From: Bondarzewia mesenterica
Lineage: Eukaryota > Basidiomycota > Agaricomycetes > Russulales > Bondarzewiaceae
Reading direction: 5' to 3'
DNA: 64,000 nt
NCBI GenBank assembly: GCA_004802705.1
Contig: SGPL01000006.1
Coordinates: 88,445 to 152,444 of the forward strand
Positions within the stretch are counted from its first letter, which is position 1, and every line of letters starts with the position of its first letter. The position numbers and the translations under genes are program-made. Below, in pieces: positions 37,975 to 49,675 of this stretch. The notes beneath the pieces were generated by a model that saw only the letters and a program-made list of their open reading frames with translations, was not told where the DNA came from and did no database searches.

Positions 37975-39027
37975 ACATGGTTCAATGTTCATGGGGCATC
38001 AGTTCAGACTTGAGACCGCGATCGATAAATATCCAGGGTGTATGGAGCTCTTTATTAATGTTATAAACAGTGGTCTGGTAGCTTACATATCAATCTATTC
38101 ATTTATTCCAACGCCATCGTNAAGACGATNTCAATGTATGTATGTATGTATGTATGTATTATTTGCGTACTTGGCATTGACGATGAGAGAGAGGATGTCG
38201 GGGATGCGACGAAGCGGCCGTTGCAAATTTCTGAGGAGATAATATTGTATATATATTCGTCAGGTCTTTCTNAGTGCGGCCNNGGCGTTTTCTAANGANC
38301 TTGGCCATGACAGCTGTGAGAGNTGCGGCTAGCTGTGGTTTTATCTTTGGAACTTTGCTCCTCTCTGCAACCTCTGCAAACTGCTACCATGGGATCATCA
38401 TGGCCGCGCCTGCTTTCGACGGTGGACACNTAGTGCTTGTTGTGAGTTTGTTTTTNTTAATGTTATGACCNGCNAGCTCTGGTAGCTCGTATAGATAAAT
38501 CTCATCCATCAGCATCCATCCAGTTCTCCGATATCTCCCAGTTTCCTACTGGGTGAAACCGAGTGAGTATATATGCAGTAACAGAGCATTTAATGACTCA
38601 ATTTTTTTCAAGCGGACGTTGGCACTAGACAAATGTATATTTCCGCAGCTGGACTTTCTGAATTTCCAAAAGGTTTGATTCGATTCGATTCGATATATGG
38701 TAAGTTTCAGAACATGTACGCGACAAACGCACGTATGTCCCCAGCGATCTCGATGGCACATACTTCTAAGAGGTAAGTGAGTACCGCCCGATCGAATGTA
38801 GTATGGTAGATTAGAGAGAGATGTCGACTGCACGATGGAGTCGACGGGCAGAAAAAAAGACACCCTGAAAGGAAAAGAAATAAAGACAAATAAAACAAGA
38901 AAAACACGAAAACAAGAAAGCGTCGACAACTCATATCCAAAGAGTCCCCAATGATATCCAATACACCGACCATACTACCAATACACCCAAAAAAACCGAA
39001 GAAGAAAAGAACTTGAAGAATGTGAAA
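37975..39027. other. Intergenic, with two microsatellites
   Basis: No convincing gene. It contains an (ATGT)n run at 38,134-38,159 and a (GATTC)n run at 38,677-38,693. It separates convergently transcribed neighbours, so it probably holds both 3' ends. Confidence 0.55.
38134..38159. repeat. (ATGT)n microsatellite
   Basis: Six successive tetranucleotide units are visible after AATGTATG. Confidence 0.85.
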
Positions 39028-40753
39028 CTAAGGTCGTCGGGGGATGCCGACAACGTTGACCGTAGGAGTCTGGCCGTACCGCGGTGCGAATGGGGAATTG
39101 AAGTTCTCCCGATTGAACTTTGGTTTCAAGTTCCCCTCTCCTCCCTCCTCAGCCACTCCCACTCCCTTGCCAGCTCCCGCCGCTCCCTTGTGCGTCCCTT
39201 TGCCCTTGTGGTAAGCCCGACCTTTCTTTCCCTTGACAAAGCGCGTGCGAGGGTAATAATACGGTCGTTCGGTCGGCGCCATGATCTCACATCGTTGGAT
39301 ATATTCGTCCACATCGATTGGTGCGCCGTCCGCCTGAGTCGCTGTCGCCTCTATCATGGTTGGTGCCGAAGATGAAGGAGAATTGTATCGCTGGGTGACC
39401 TGTTGGATCCATTCGTCTACCTCGTCTTGTTCTTTTTCCAGGAGCGAGGGAAGGGTAGGCGGACGGGACGGGATTGGGCTTTGTTCCTGAAGCGAAGGAG
39501 GAACGGGGCACTTTTCCTGGAGTGAGGGAGGGGTGGACGGGCGGGTGGGAATTGGCATTAATGGGCGTGGGTGGTTGGGGTCTCGGTGTAGGAGAAGGAG
39601 GTCAAAGGTTTGTGAACGCGTGAACGTTCTCGTTGGTCGACGTGTAGGGAGTGCTAAGTCGTCTTTAGTGCCGGTAATTCTCACTCGCTGTTTTTCTTCT
39701 TTAGGAACAGTTTCCTCGGTGACCGTCGACGCTGTGGAACGAAGAAAAGCGAGAGGTGAGTCTTTGAGAATNCGCAACTAGTATCTGTCGGAACAGGACG
39801 AGACATACCTGATTCCGAGTCATCGACCGCATCATCCACAACCGTCGCGTCGTCGGTCGTTGTTGTTGTGATGTCGTCCAACGACTCTAACCCGGCGTTG
39901 ACAATGTCGTGCGCATCGTCGTAGTACCAACAATCCCAGCCGCGACCGTGAATCGGCGCGGCCAGATCACCACTGATGTTTGCNTCATTGAATGGGTATG
40001 CGGTAGTCGAGATCACAGGTTCAGCGTTGACACTGATCGGAACGAGCTCGACACTTGCGTCGTTGAGCCGGGAAACCAACGCCANGGCGCGTTGAGCAGA
40101 GGCNAGCGTCATGACGCTTGGACTCGCCTGCGCCGTAGTGATCTTCGGTATTTCCAAGAACGCGGACACGTCGAATGTAACCTTCACCAGATCAGTTTCA
40201 ACGCGACAAGCCTCGACACTCTTTTTTAAAAACTCACCGGTGGCATCGACGTTTCCGCACCATTCGCTTCATGAAGGATATCACAGACACGTACCAACCC
40301 CAGTTCGACCAGCGTACCCAATGTGAGGACAATTACCAAGGACCATGTATATATGCCACCCCATCTGCCTGGCATTTCAAAATCGAACGCCTTGCCGAGT
40401 GTAACATAAATCNTGTGTGGCCCAGCACTCGTGTCGTTCCATCTATCGACCCGAGTNGGCCNATCCATAGGCTGAGGTCCGTACAGCTCCCTCACGCGAG
40501 ACGGAGGCACCTGANCATCGTACGACCGCGTCGCNGCNTGTGGCAATGGCAGTTCCGTTGATACCGTAGCGGGCTCCNGATTTCCGAGGATGAACTTCCG
40601 CGTCATGATCGACAGCGCGTAGACCGGTGAGGAGATGGGTGAGGAGGCGAGGGGCGGCGAGACGATTTGGAGGAATGTGGATCGGAATGGCGTGTTTATT
40701 ATCACCGTCAGGGTGGTCACCAGGTAGGTCAAGAGGTAGTGGATGACNTGCAT
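39028..40753 (-). CDS. Uncharacterised membrane-anchored protein, three exons
   Basis: I do not recognise the family. Exons 40,753-40,238, 40,181-39,809 and 39,731-39,028 join in frame to 531 codons, with introns of 56 and 77 bp. The N-terminus has a hydrophobic segment (VIHYLLTYLVTTLTVIINT), and a second follows in exon 1 (SLVIVLTLGTLVELGLV). Exon 2 carries a tryptophan/tyrosine-rich GRGWDCWYYDDAHDIV and a Thr/Asp-rich run. Exon 3 is low-complexity, Pro- and Ser-rich with three SLQEK-like repeats, then a basic KGKKGRAYHKGKGTHKG and a Gly-rich tail ending VNVVGIPRRP. Two membrane segments with a long soluble tail are likely. A few N bases affect single residues only. Confidence 0.65.
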
Positions 40754-42270
40754 GGTCGTCTTCGAAATGAAGGCTATGCTTGTTGAGTGAGACCCAGAGG
40801 GCGTTGTGTATAAGGATTGGTTTTCTAGCAGAGGGTGAGTAGTTGATGGGAGGGGACGTGCAGGAGCCAGGGGACGATCGGCGGGGGATTNTTTATACCT
40901 GCCTTTGGNGCGGATGGCAAAATTCGAGAACTTCTATTGAGAGTNCGAGTGTTATGTATTNTTCTACTGGCGTGGCCATCCATCATCCATGGGCCACCGA
41001 CTCCGAGTCTCTCATAGGATGGCGGATCACGTGAGCATAAAGGGCTTTTGGCGCAAACGGAAACAATTGGGTCAATTGAAGGCGCTTTGTCCTCCGGCGG
41101 CGACGGGGCGCGCGTTTTATTCCTTACTACTCAATTGATGATGTCCGTTGGAGGGCTTGCCTATGCTGAACTTGAGCTGGGACCGTGAATGTCGAATGTT
41201 GCGGACACAGACTCGCAGGAGGTTATTCAGTACGTACATAGAAGCGCCGATCGATTATGGCGCAAGGGACGGGCGGGACTCATCAAGGGTCCATCATTCT
41301 GACATTCATACATATCTCATGATCCCAAGACCGAAGCTTTGAAGATTCAAAAAATTCGAAGTGCGTTACAGTATCTACATACTAATATACANGTNTNTAA
41401 GANGATTTCTAAACTTTGGGATGAGTCGATACTCGCTTGGGTGACTGTTTGCACAGTTCAATATGACTCTGACCGGCTGTACGTGCATGAAACCAGCTGA
41501 CGATGCGAAGTGTGTGTGTCCATTATATCATTTCATGAAAGACACCACACCACAACCTATGCCTCGAGAAAAAGGGTTGGAGAGATCTTGGAGAGATCCT
41601 TCGCGGAAGCTCCTAGACACAGATGCATAGAGCCTACATAGGTGAACAAGCAACGCGATGGGCGCATCGGGATTCGGACTGAGCTTGTGGAGAGCAGTGG
41701 CGGTTGNGAATTGAGGTGGAACTNAANAAGTTATTTTCTCAGCGACAGAATTCCGAACTTATTGGCAAAGTCGANGATANACATGTAGGGCGTGCGGCGT
41801 GAACGACAGTTGCAACCACCGGACANGGATAGGGAAGAACTAGGCGNCCCTAGTNGGACAGTCGGGGTCGTGAATGTCGAACGGTGATGGGGAAGGAACG
41901 AGAGNTCAGTATATAGAGGCAAGGATTTGCGTAGTTTGCATCTGTTACTGTGAGGGAGATGGATCAGTTAGGGAGATTTACTGCTCGTTGGGCGTGAAAG
42001 AGTGAAAACAAAAGTGGAGCTCGTCGGCAATCGCTCATTTTTGTACGACCGTGGACCGGGATGAAAGCCAGGCAGACCAAANGAACAACAGCGGACGGAA
42101 CAAGCGATACACCAAACTTGACATACCTCACCGATTCCACGCGCAGTCAGTTAAGACTTTTCAAAAATGCATGATCTCCCCGAAAAGAACAAAAAAGCCC
42201 ACAGATCAAAAAAATGATCGAAAAAAAGATAGATTACGGAGTGCGAGTCGAGGAGAGAAGCGCACTGTGA
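40754..42270. other. Intergenic, no convincing gene
   Basis: Short open frames only. It lies between the 5' end of the membrane-anchored gene and the 3' end of the mitochondrial-protein gene. Several N bases occur at 41.39-41.90 kb. Confidence 0.5.
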
Positions 42271-43562
42271 CTAGGCTCCGACCGGCGCGCCAGGCAGAAT
42301 ATACCCACTCCGAATCCTCCACTTGTGTACCCACTCGGCGTCCTCGCCTTTCCCCACGAGCGCCTTCTCGATCTTTCGCAAACACCACTTCATCCAGACG
42401 CGTTCCCGCGTCACCTCNCCGTCCTTCCCCAATCCCTTTTGTCCTTTGATCGGCATCGGTTTGGTGCTCTCCAATACGTCTTTGAGCGCGGGAACGAGCG
42501 CGTTGGCGACGGTCCTCGCGGATTTCCTTTCGGTGCCCTTGGTGTCGATTTCGGTGTTGCTATTGGTGGGGATGGGTTTGGCGACGCGCAGACATGCGGA
42601 GGTGAGGAGCGCGCAAGCTACGGGGTCCGTCGCGAGCGCCGGGAGCCCGTAGAGCCTGTAGAGTGCGGCAAGGGTGATGCTGGACGAGAGAGGGTGTTCA
42701 GCGTGCAGCGAGTGGAGAAGTCTGCGCGCTGCCTTGGGTGAAGCGAGGTCCAGTCCGTATTTCGGTCTGTCTGAGAACACGCCGAGCGCCAAATCCGCGC
42801 ACTTCAGTTCTTCACAACGGCCTGCAAAAACGAAACAAAGACAGAGAGGACATAGAAGTCGGTCAATGCGCCGTGATAGTCAATGGGGAAAGGAGGAAGA
42901 TGTTGAGAGAGAAGGGAGAGACGCACGGACGAAGGCTTCGACAGTGTCCTCCTTGAATACCCGACCTCCCTCTTTCCACTTCGAGAACAACCCCGCAACG
43001 CGCTCCAACTGCCCGCGCTCCTTCGCGAGACCAAACAGGTGCTTCCACACCGAATTCCGCACTTGCAGCGGGTCCTTCGCCTCGGGCCTCCTGCCCGTGT
43101 GCGTCGAGACAAACGTGTACAATTCGTCAAACTTCGCCACGCGCGCCTCTGGGTCGAGTTTGCGACGCCCAGCAGGGGGTTTGGATTCTGTGACGGTGCT
43201 GGGAGAGGATTTGGCCTTCACGGTGCCGGCAGATACCGAAGGCTTAGGCTTAGTAGGAGAAACGGCGGCGGGGGTAGGGTTGGCCGGGGACGGAAAGAGG
43301 TCGCCGGAGTCGGCAGAGTCGTCGAAAGGGTCGTCAACAACCTTTGCAGATTTACCTTTTTTTTGGTTTTTGGGCTGTGTTGAGTGAACGATCAGATCAA
43401 AATGTTCGACGAGCGAGTTTTATGACAGCGGGTTTAAAAAAAAGTGTGCAGCGAACCTATTGGTGAACCGTGGAAAGCGCGTAAAGCAGGCTGTGATGGC
43501 AGTAAAGAGCGAAATGAGGATTGTGTGGGCCTACTTCTGGCGAGGGAGAGGATGCTCGCCAT
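42271..43562 (-). CDS. Probable mitochondrial protein, PPR-like helical pattern
   Basis: The start ATG at 43,562 gives MASILSLARSRPTQSSFRSL, an Arg/Ser-rich and acid-free N-terminus typical of a mitochondrial targeting peptide. Exon 2 (43,374-42,927) reads DDPFDDSADSGDLFPSP, then FDELYTFVSTHTGRRPEAKD, VWKHLFGLAKERGQLERVAG and VFKEDTVEAFVR. Exon 3 (42,821-42,271) continues RCEELKCADLALGVFSDRPK, YGLDLASPKAARRLLHSLHA and ends SGYILPGAPVGA-stop. The spacing of helices recalls PPR or mitoribosome-associated proteins. The exact family is not identified. The exon 1-2 join needs one base fewer in the 8-T run at 43,357-43,364 (A8 in the gene), so a homopolymer error or lesion is likely there. Confidence 0.7.
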
Positions 43563-46500
43563 GATGAGTGACGAGGTCGACGCGGAGCTCAACGTCGAAC
43601 GGAACAGCGGAAGAGTACTTGGTGTTGGCCAAACAAGGGCAAATATTCAATAATGTGTTCTTGCAGTTTCTTGCTTCCCTTTCAACAACTATCTCTGACT
43701 CGGCCTAACGATCTGTGGTTACTGCCTGGGTTCAGATCCTTCAGGCTCAAGGCGACTTAAGTATCCTCTACACAAACAAGAACTTTGACATGTCAGGCAA
43801 CTTTGCGTCGTGCAGGTTCCTGGCGCTCTCTTTGCCTTTGTTCTTTACACGGCTTTCTGCTCAAGATGAGTGCTTGGCTGCTCTCACACGCAAGCGCACA
43901 GTGTAGATTCCCTTCGCAACCCTCTAATGGCTATAGCTTCCATCCAATCCAGGCGAGTATATGAACCTAATCTCCGCCTGGGACTAAAACCAGCGACCTG
44001 CTCCAAGACCATCGCTCAAATCCAACATATTTCTACTCTGCTCGTCTTTTAGATTGACATATTTCTCGAAAGCGCTCACAGGTGCCCTTTGATCCGTCGC
44101 TGGCGGGTATGGTCATCAGTACTTGACAGATGCACTTCACATCAATTGTGCTGCGCAAATATGTTCTCCATTCCATATCAAAACCATGACTCACTCACCC
44201 GTTAGCCCATCCTTTATGGTAGTGCAAAGAACCGTAAGATTCTGTGGGCGGCGGTGAGTCCAAAATTTTCCCAAAACTTTGTGAATTCCTAGCTTTCTGC
44301 AGCCACCTTGCAGTTTCGATCTCCGGGCGACAGTTTTTGATCCCAGTAATCTGGTAACTGGCCGAATATTGGCCGAATATATTCCTACTAGTGATCAAGA
44401 GGATGCCACGTTCTTCCCCGTGGGTGTGTCATTACCTGTCATTACGCACGACATGTCTCAGATGCTCCTCGGGGTTGTTGACGACCGAAACGGGAACGCT
44501 CAGTGCAGACGAGATGGTGGAGTGCATTTGCTAACCCAGACAATGTCCTTTTAAGTTCGACTTCGTCAGACTCCTCATCCCCCCCTTCCCACCGCTTATT
44601 CAACGAAGACCACTTCACTTCCTTCATGTCCTGAGCTGTTTCCCTAGCTCAACCCTTGTGACGTCCCTCAAGGCCTCGTACTATCTAGGAACCGCATCTA
44701 TTTTTTCGACCGCGCGTCTCTCGCGACTTGGTACCCACACGATCCATGCACACTCAAACAAAAAAGGTGAATGCCTTCCCACTGTCAATCAAACGAGACC
44801 GCATTTCACGACCTCGTGCCTACCAAGCAAATAACTACCCCGGACCCCGCAGTTGCCCAATGCCCAACTACGCTTATGTAATCTTGAAATGCATCTAGAT
44901 ACGCCGCGCTCCATTTCCCAATACGTGTGTTATCAAGTCCGAGGCGACGGCCATCTGCCGTCAAGCCGTGACCCTTCCCGGACGTCGCGCTCAAGTTGTT
45001 GTACAGTTGAAAGGTTCCCCAACGACGTTCCGAGGGCTCAAGGACATATGTTGAGGTGCATATGTGATATATTGTCGAGGAAGGGTCAGGAACGCGCGCG
45101 CACGCGCGCTCGTCCAAGCCAGCCTGCTACCTCAGGCTGTGCACAAATACAGTACTTATCATAATAGGCCTTGCTCGGACTCGGTGTTTTCAGGAGCTCT
45201 AGTATAGTCTCCAATTTCAATAGACGGCCTCGAGCTCGTAGCTTGACAGCGGCCCATTTGCTTGGCAGTAATTTGTCGCGAGAGATAAGGATTAAGGAGG
45301 GTTGGAGTTTGGAGTTTGTCGGCTCCTTTTTTTTGTCCGACGATTCCCGACCGCTGCGATTGTCGAAGTTCAAAAAAAATGGCAGTACAGTATTTGCTAG
45401 ATTGTCGTCGACAATTTGAGACGCAGCGCGGACACGCGAGAAGGGCAGCTTACCTAGTGCTTCCGAATTTTCAGACCACCCCGACCCGCGTGATCGTTCA
45501 CCTGGGGGTGCTGGGTAACCTGTTGGTCTCTAATCCTGCATCTGAACAACACAATACTGTTATCACTTCAGGAGCTCGAGTCTGCGTATTGGATTGGAGT
45601 TTGTTAGAGATCATGGAGCATGGAGCGTTTGATTCTATAGTACCGTGCTGGATTGTGGCCGGTGAATAGGGCGATCTGGGTCCACTGTCTTTACCGGCAT
45701 GGGATACGAGATATCCCGACTCGGAAGTGCGAGAGTAGATGTTCGAGTCACGTCTCGGATATCGTCCATGAGAGGGACTTATTCGAGCGTTTCGGATAGA
45801 AGGCTCGAACGGGCCCACCGAATAACTCGTGCATCGTAATCGGATGTGCGCAGAGCCTGAGCATTGCCGGAGACCTGCACTGCAGACGACACTTGATTCT
45901 GTCAGAGCAAACGGATCGACGACAAGGCGCGATATGTAAATTGGAAAGCGCGCACTCACCTGAACGTCAGTAGCTCTTGTTCTCGGCGCGTCAGTAGGGC
46001 GTCTAGACGAGAGTCGACCGGGATTTTCAGCGGGATTTTCGGTTTGGAAGAGGAGGTCGACGTCTATAAGCTTGACTCGTCCGCTTCAAGTTGGAAGAGT
46101 GGTTGCCATGTGGAGGATAACAGTTGCTTGCATGGGATTTTCAGCAATCGTGTTCAGCTGACGTCGTACGGGGCGTTGCAGATTTTATAGGAGAGCTATG
46201 ATGGATTAGTACAATGCCAAGGCCTGTGCGCTGAACAGCTGTACGACCGTGTTGGAGTAGGATACTGAGAACTGAATGTGTGTTTGTGGTGGTGGCGGCG
46301 ATTAGAGTGTGCCTGGCTGCGATAACGAGATGGTGCAGGGAGATCGAGAGATCTCAGCAAAAACCGCTCCTGATTGGTCGATATGCCCTCCCACCGGCAC
46401 GAGACCCCGAATACTATCGTAATCCTGTTTTCGCTCCGTCCTCGTCTTTTGCATCAAAATAATTCACCAGAACATCAAAACTACAATTTATACAAGGTCA

Positions 46501-46740
46501 CATAGCTAATTTGTGATCGGATTTTTGGGTGCTAAAATAGCAATGATACGTCCTAGAGGTTCAGGAATTGATTAGTCATGTTAGTAGGTTCGCGTCAAGA
46601 CCCGATTCTTCGAACCTTCGCGTGGTTCAATCTACTCGTATGACTTGCTCGAGTCAACCCGGCTAGGCCAACTTCTGCAAGCTCATATCCTTTGCTTTGT
46701 TTCTCCACCTTCCACCGCCTGAAATGGTCGACGCTGGACG
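43563..46740. other. 3.2-kb stretch with no convincing gene
   Basis: The longest open frame is 153 codons on the minus strand (45,498-45,959), with no recognised domain. A short alternating GC run (GCGCGCGCACGCGCGCTCG) lies near 45,093-45,111. I see no repeats, RNA genes or transposon signatures that I can support. Confidence 0.45.
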
Positions 46741-46750
46741 TCTCTGTCCG

Positions 46751-46960
46751 TGATAAATGAAATTACGTTAGAGAAAAATTCCTTATCATTCCAACTGTCT
46801 GCACCGCAAATCTGAGCGGCAAACAATGCGGTAAGTCGACGGAGGCTAATGGAGCACCAGGGGTCCGCGGCCCAGCCAAGCCATCCATCATTCAGCGTGA
46901 TATGAAAATACTTGAACAGGGACGGCCTACCGTCACTACCCGGCGCCGTTTCCCTTATCT
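46751..46960 (+). promoter_or_regulatory. Cluster of GATA-factor-like sites upstream of the ammonium transporter
   Basis: Three HGATAR-type sites precede the gene: TGATAA at 46,751-46,756, its reverse TTATCA at 46,783-46,788, and TTATCT at 46,955-46,960. In fungi, GATA factors of the AreA/Gln3 type activate ammonium permease genes under nitrogen limitation. Their use here is inferred. Confidence 0.4.
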
Positions 46961-47065
46961 ATCCTCCTCGCGCCGCCCTTCTTTCTCACCTCTTCTTCTC
47001 TTCCTCCTCCCTCCTTCGTCCAGAGAAGAATCGTAGGAGACGCATTCACAGCGCGTTTTGACATT

Positions 47066-48853
47066 ATGGTCAATATCTCCTATGCGGAGACTTGTGAGTC
47101 GTCGCGTCCATCTCGACAGGCTGTTCTCCGTTGACCGCTTTCCGCAGCTGGTGACCTTCAATGGTTCGACGCCGACACGGGTCAGACTGTGGTCTACAAC
47201 CTGGGCGACATCGCCTGGGTCATTGCCGCAACCGCCCTGGTGTGGATCATGATTCCCGGCGTCGGTTTCTTTTACTCTGGCTTGCTTCGACGTAAAAACG
47301 CACTGTCCATGATATGGGCTAGCATGATGACACTCGCGGTCGTCTCTTTTGAGGTACGTATCCCATACCATCAAATTTCGCGTTAAAAATCAACTCTGCA
47401 TCAGTGGTTTTTCTGGGGCTATTCTCTTGCATTCAGCGAGACGGGCAGCGCGTACATTGGCAACCTCAGTGAGTCATCCCCACACCATTCAACCTCGACA
47501 GCGACTCAAGTCCCCCAAAGAATACTTCGGCCTCAAGGGTGTCCTTGAGAAGCCATCTATTGGGAGCGCCCGCATCCCCGCCATCGCCTTCTGTGTCTTC
47601 CAGCTCATGTTCGCTGCCATCACGCCTATGCTCGCCCTGGGCGCCATCGCCGAACGCTCACGACTGGGCCCGACCCTCGTCTTCGTCTTCGTGTGGTCTA
47701 CGATCGTGTACAACCCGATCGCATGCTGGACATGGAATTCCAACGGGTGGTCGTTCGTCCTCGGCGGCCTCGACTTTGCAGGTGGCACACCCGTGCATAT
47801 CTCGTCGGGTACTGCCGCGCTCGCGATCAGCATCTATTTGGGCAAGCGGCGCGGGTATGGTACAGAGCGGCTAGCTTACAAGCCGCACAACACGAGTTAC
47901 GTCGTTCTTGGCACGATCTTTCTCTGGTTCGGCTGGTTCGGTTTCAATGGCGGGTCCGCTCTCAGTGCCAACCTGCGCGCGGTGCAGGCGTGCATCGTCA
48001 CGAATCTTGCTGCCAGCGTTGGTGGGCTTACATGGATGCTCTGGGATTACCGCCTGGAACGCAAGTGGTCCGTCGTCGGCTTCTGCTCGGGCGCCATCTC
48101 CGGTCTCGTTGCCATCACTCCCGGTTCCGGTTTCGTCGGTGCTCGTGAGTCTTCTGACTTTCTTTTCCTGTTTAACTACCGCATTTGGATCGTGTGGCTG
48201 ATGATGGGATACAGCGGCGGCCGTGTTGTTCGGTTTCATGGGCGGAACCGTCTGCAATTTTGCCACCCAACTCAAGTTCTACCTCCATTATGATGATACG
48301 CTCGATATCTTCGCTGTGCATACCATCGGCGGTGTCGTCGGTAACGTGAGCATTTTTTGCGCATCGTGCCTCCTCGTTTTTATCATACTCGTACTGATAC
48401 CCTGGACTCCCGAATCTGTAGGTCCTTACAGGTCTCTTCGCGCAGAGTTCCGTGGCTGGGTTCGACGGGATAACCTCGATACCAGGTGGCTGGCTCGACC
48501 ACCACTACATCCAGCTCGGATACCAAATTGCCGATTCAGTGAGCGGGATCGCCTACTCGTTCGTGCTGACCACGATCATCCTCTGGATCATGCACTTCAT
48601 TCCCGGGCTGAGGATGCGCACGACCGAGGAAGCGGAGATCGTGGGCATGGACGATTATGAGATGGGCGAGTTTGCGTATGATTATGTCGGTCTAGAGTCG
48701 GACCTTGGCGTTCGTGATATCGAGGGTGGTCTCGCGAAGGAGCGCGTTAATGCTACCGATGGTGGGCGTGAGCCACGGCATGGTGAGCCTACGTTACATG
48801 TGGCGGACGGTACGAGCACTGCGGGTAGCGAGACGGAAAAGCCGCGAGAGTAG
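47066..48853 (+). CDS. Ammonium transporter (Amt/Mep family)
   Basis: This plasma-membrane ammonium permease has six exons: 47,066-47,093, 47,148-47,353, 47,405-47,468, 47,521-48,144, 48,215-48,345 and 48,422-48,853. They total 1485 bases, encoding 494 residues with no break, close to the family length. The start is MVNISYAETSGDLQWF. Features in order are NLGDIAWVIAATALVWIMIP, PGVGFFYSGLLRRKNALSM, the signature DFAGGTPVHISSGTAAL, NGGSALSANLRAVQACI, CNFATQLKF, and DDTLDIFAVHTIGGVVGN. Both pore histidines (in VHISSG and FAVHTIGG) are present, as in Mep2-type high-affinity transporters and unlike Mep1/Mep3, which have glutamate first. Eleven membrane helices are expected. The cytosolic tail is acidic (EEAEIVGMDDYEMGEFAYDY) with a Gly/Thr-rich end. 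GATA-like sites lie upstream. Confidence 0.97.
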
Positions 48854-49441
48854 TCAGGTCGTGTGTAATGATTTAGACACCATCCATCCTTCGTATTCCG
48901 CGTGTCTCCTTTCCTTTCCTTTACATCCATATCTCTACATATACATACGTCAATTTGCTGGATGGCTGTTCAATTACAGGTTCCAGTTATTTAAGTTCGC
49001 TATACAATAGTTCAGTCCGTCGTTCATGTTTAGCGTCGCTTTTTTGGGTTTTTTTTTTCTTTTACTTATTTTCGTAACACAAGAATTCGAACGACGAAAC
49101 GAGCCACTTCCTCTTGCATGATCGACACGGTCCAATTGCAACGGTGCAAACCCCAGGCCGGTTTAGATTAATATAATGATTAATTACCGTCCTACGCCAC
49201 TAAGAATGTCTGGGAAATGCAGAATAGGACCCGCGAAGCTAGCCCGATGTTTCCCGGGAAAATAGCATATTTGAGGGTCAAATTTGGCCATTTTCTTCCC
49301 CGAAAATAGCATATTTTAGGCCGCGGAGCCGATAAAATTGCATTTTCTTAACGGCCGATACAGTTTTTGACCGGTCAATGGTACACCCCCGGTCAATGAT
49401 ACACTTGGCTTAAAAACATCATAGCACCTCCCTTCTGCCAC
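48854..49441. other. Intergenic with short direct repeats and a 12-bp palindrome
   Basis: GAAAATAGCATAT occurs at 49,258-49,270 and 49,302-49,314. CCGGTCAATG-TACAC occurs twice at 49,371-49,386 and 49,390-49,405. TTGACCGGTCAA at 49,367-49,378 is a perfect palindrome. No gene was seen. The stretch borders the 3' end of the LINE. Confidence 0.5.
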
Positions 49442-49675
49442 TTTTTTTTTGGACGAGCGTTATAGTTTGCAGGCACACAGACTGGGTCCGGCCACTGCCA
49501 ACCCACTATGTACAGGGATTTCACCTGATGAACATCCAAGGGGAAAAATGCTTTTACGCACACTTGTAGAGCATAAGTAGTGTGGGACTCGTGTCCCCCT
49601 TCACAAGGCTTAGCGCGAGGACGCATAAGCCCTCAGGGGGCCCTATAAGCCAGGTATCCCTTGTAGGCCTAATAA

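Noticed and set aside
42674..43387. 237-codon plus-strand frame over the mitochondrial-protein gene
   Set aside because: Antisense shadow. The minus strand has a targeting peptide, phased exons and helical pattern.
45498..45959. 153-codon minus-strand frame in the gene-poor 43.6-46.7 kb stretch
   Set aside because: Longest local frame but no domain, no promoter signal and no splice support. Left as non-coding.
47489..48275. Open frames on both strands inside the ammonium transporter
   Set aside because: They are out-of-frame or antisense readings of a well-defined six-exon gene.
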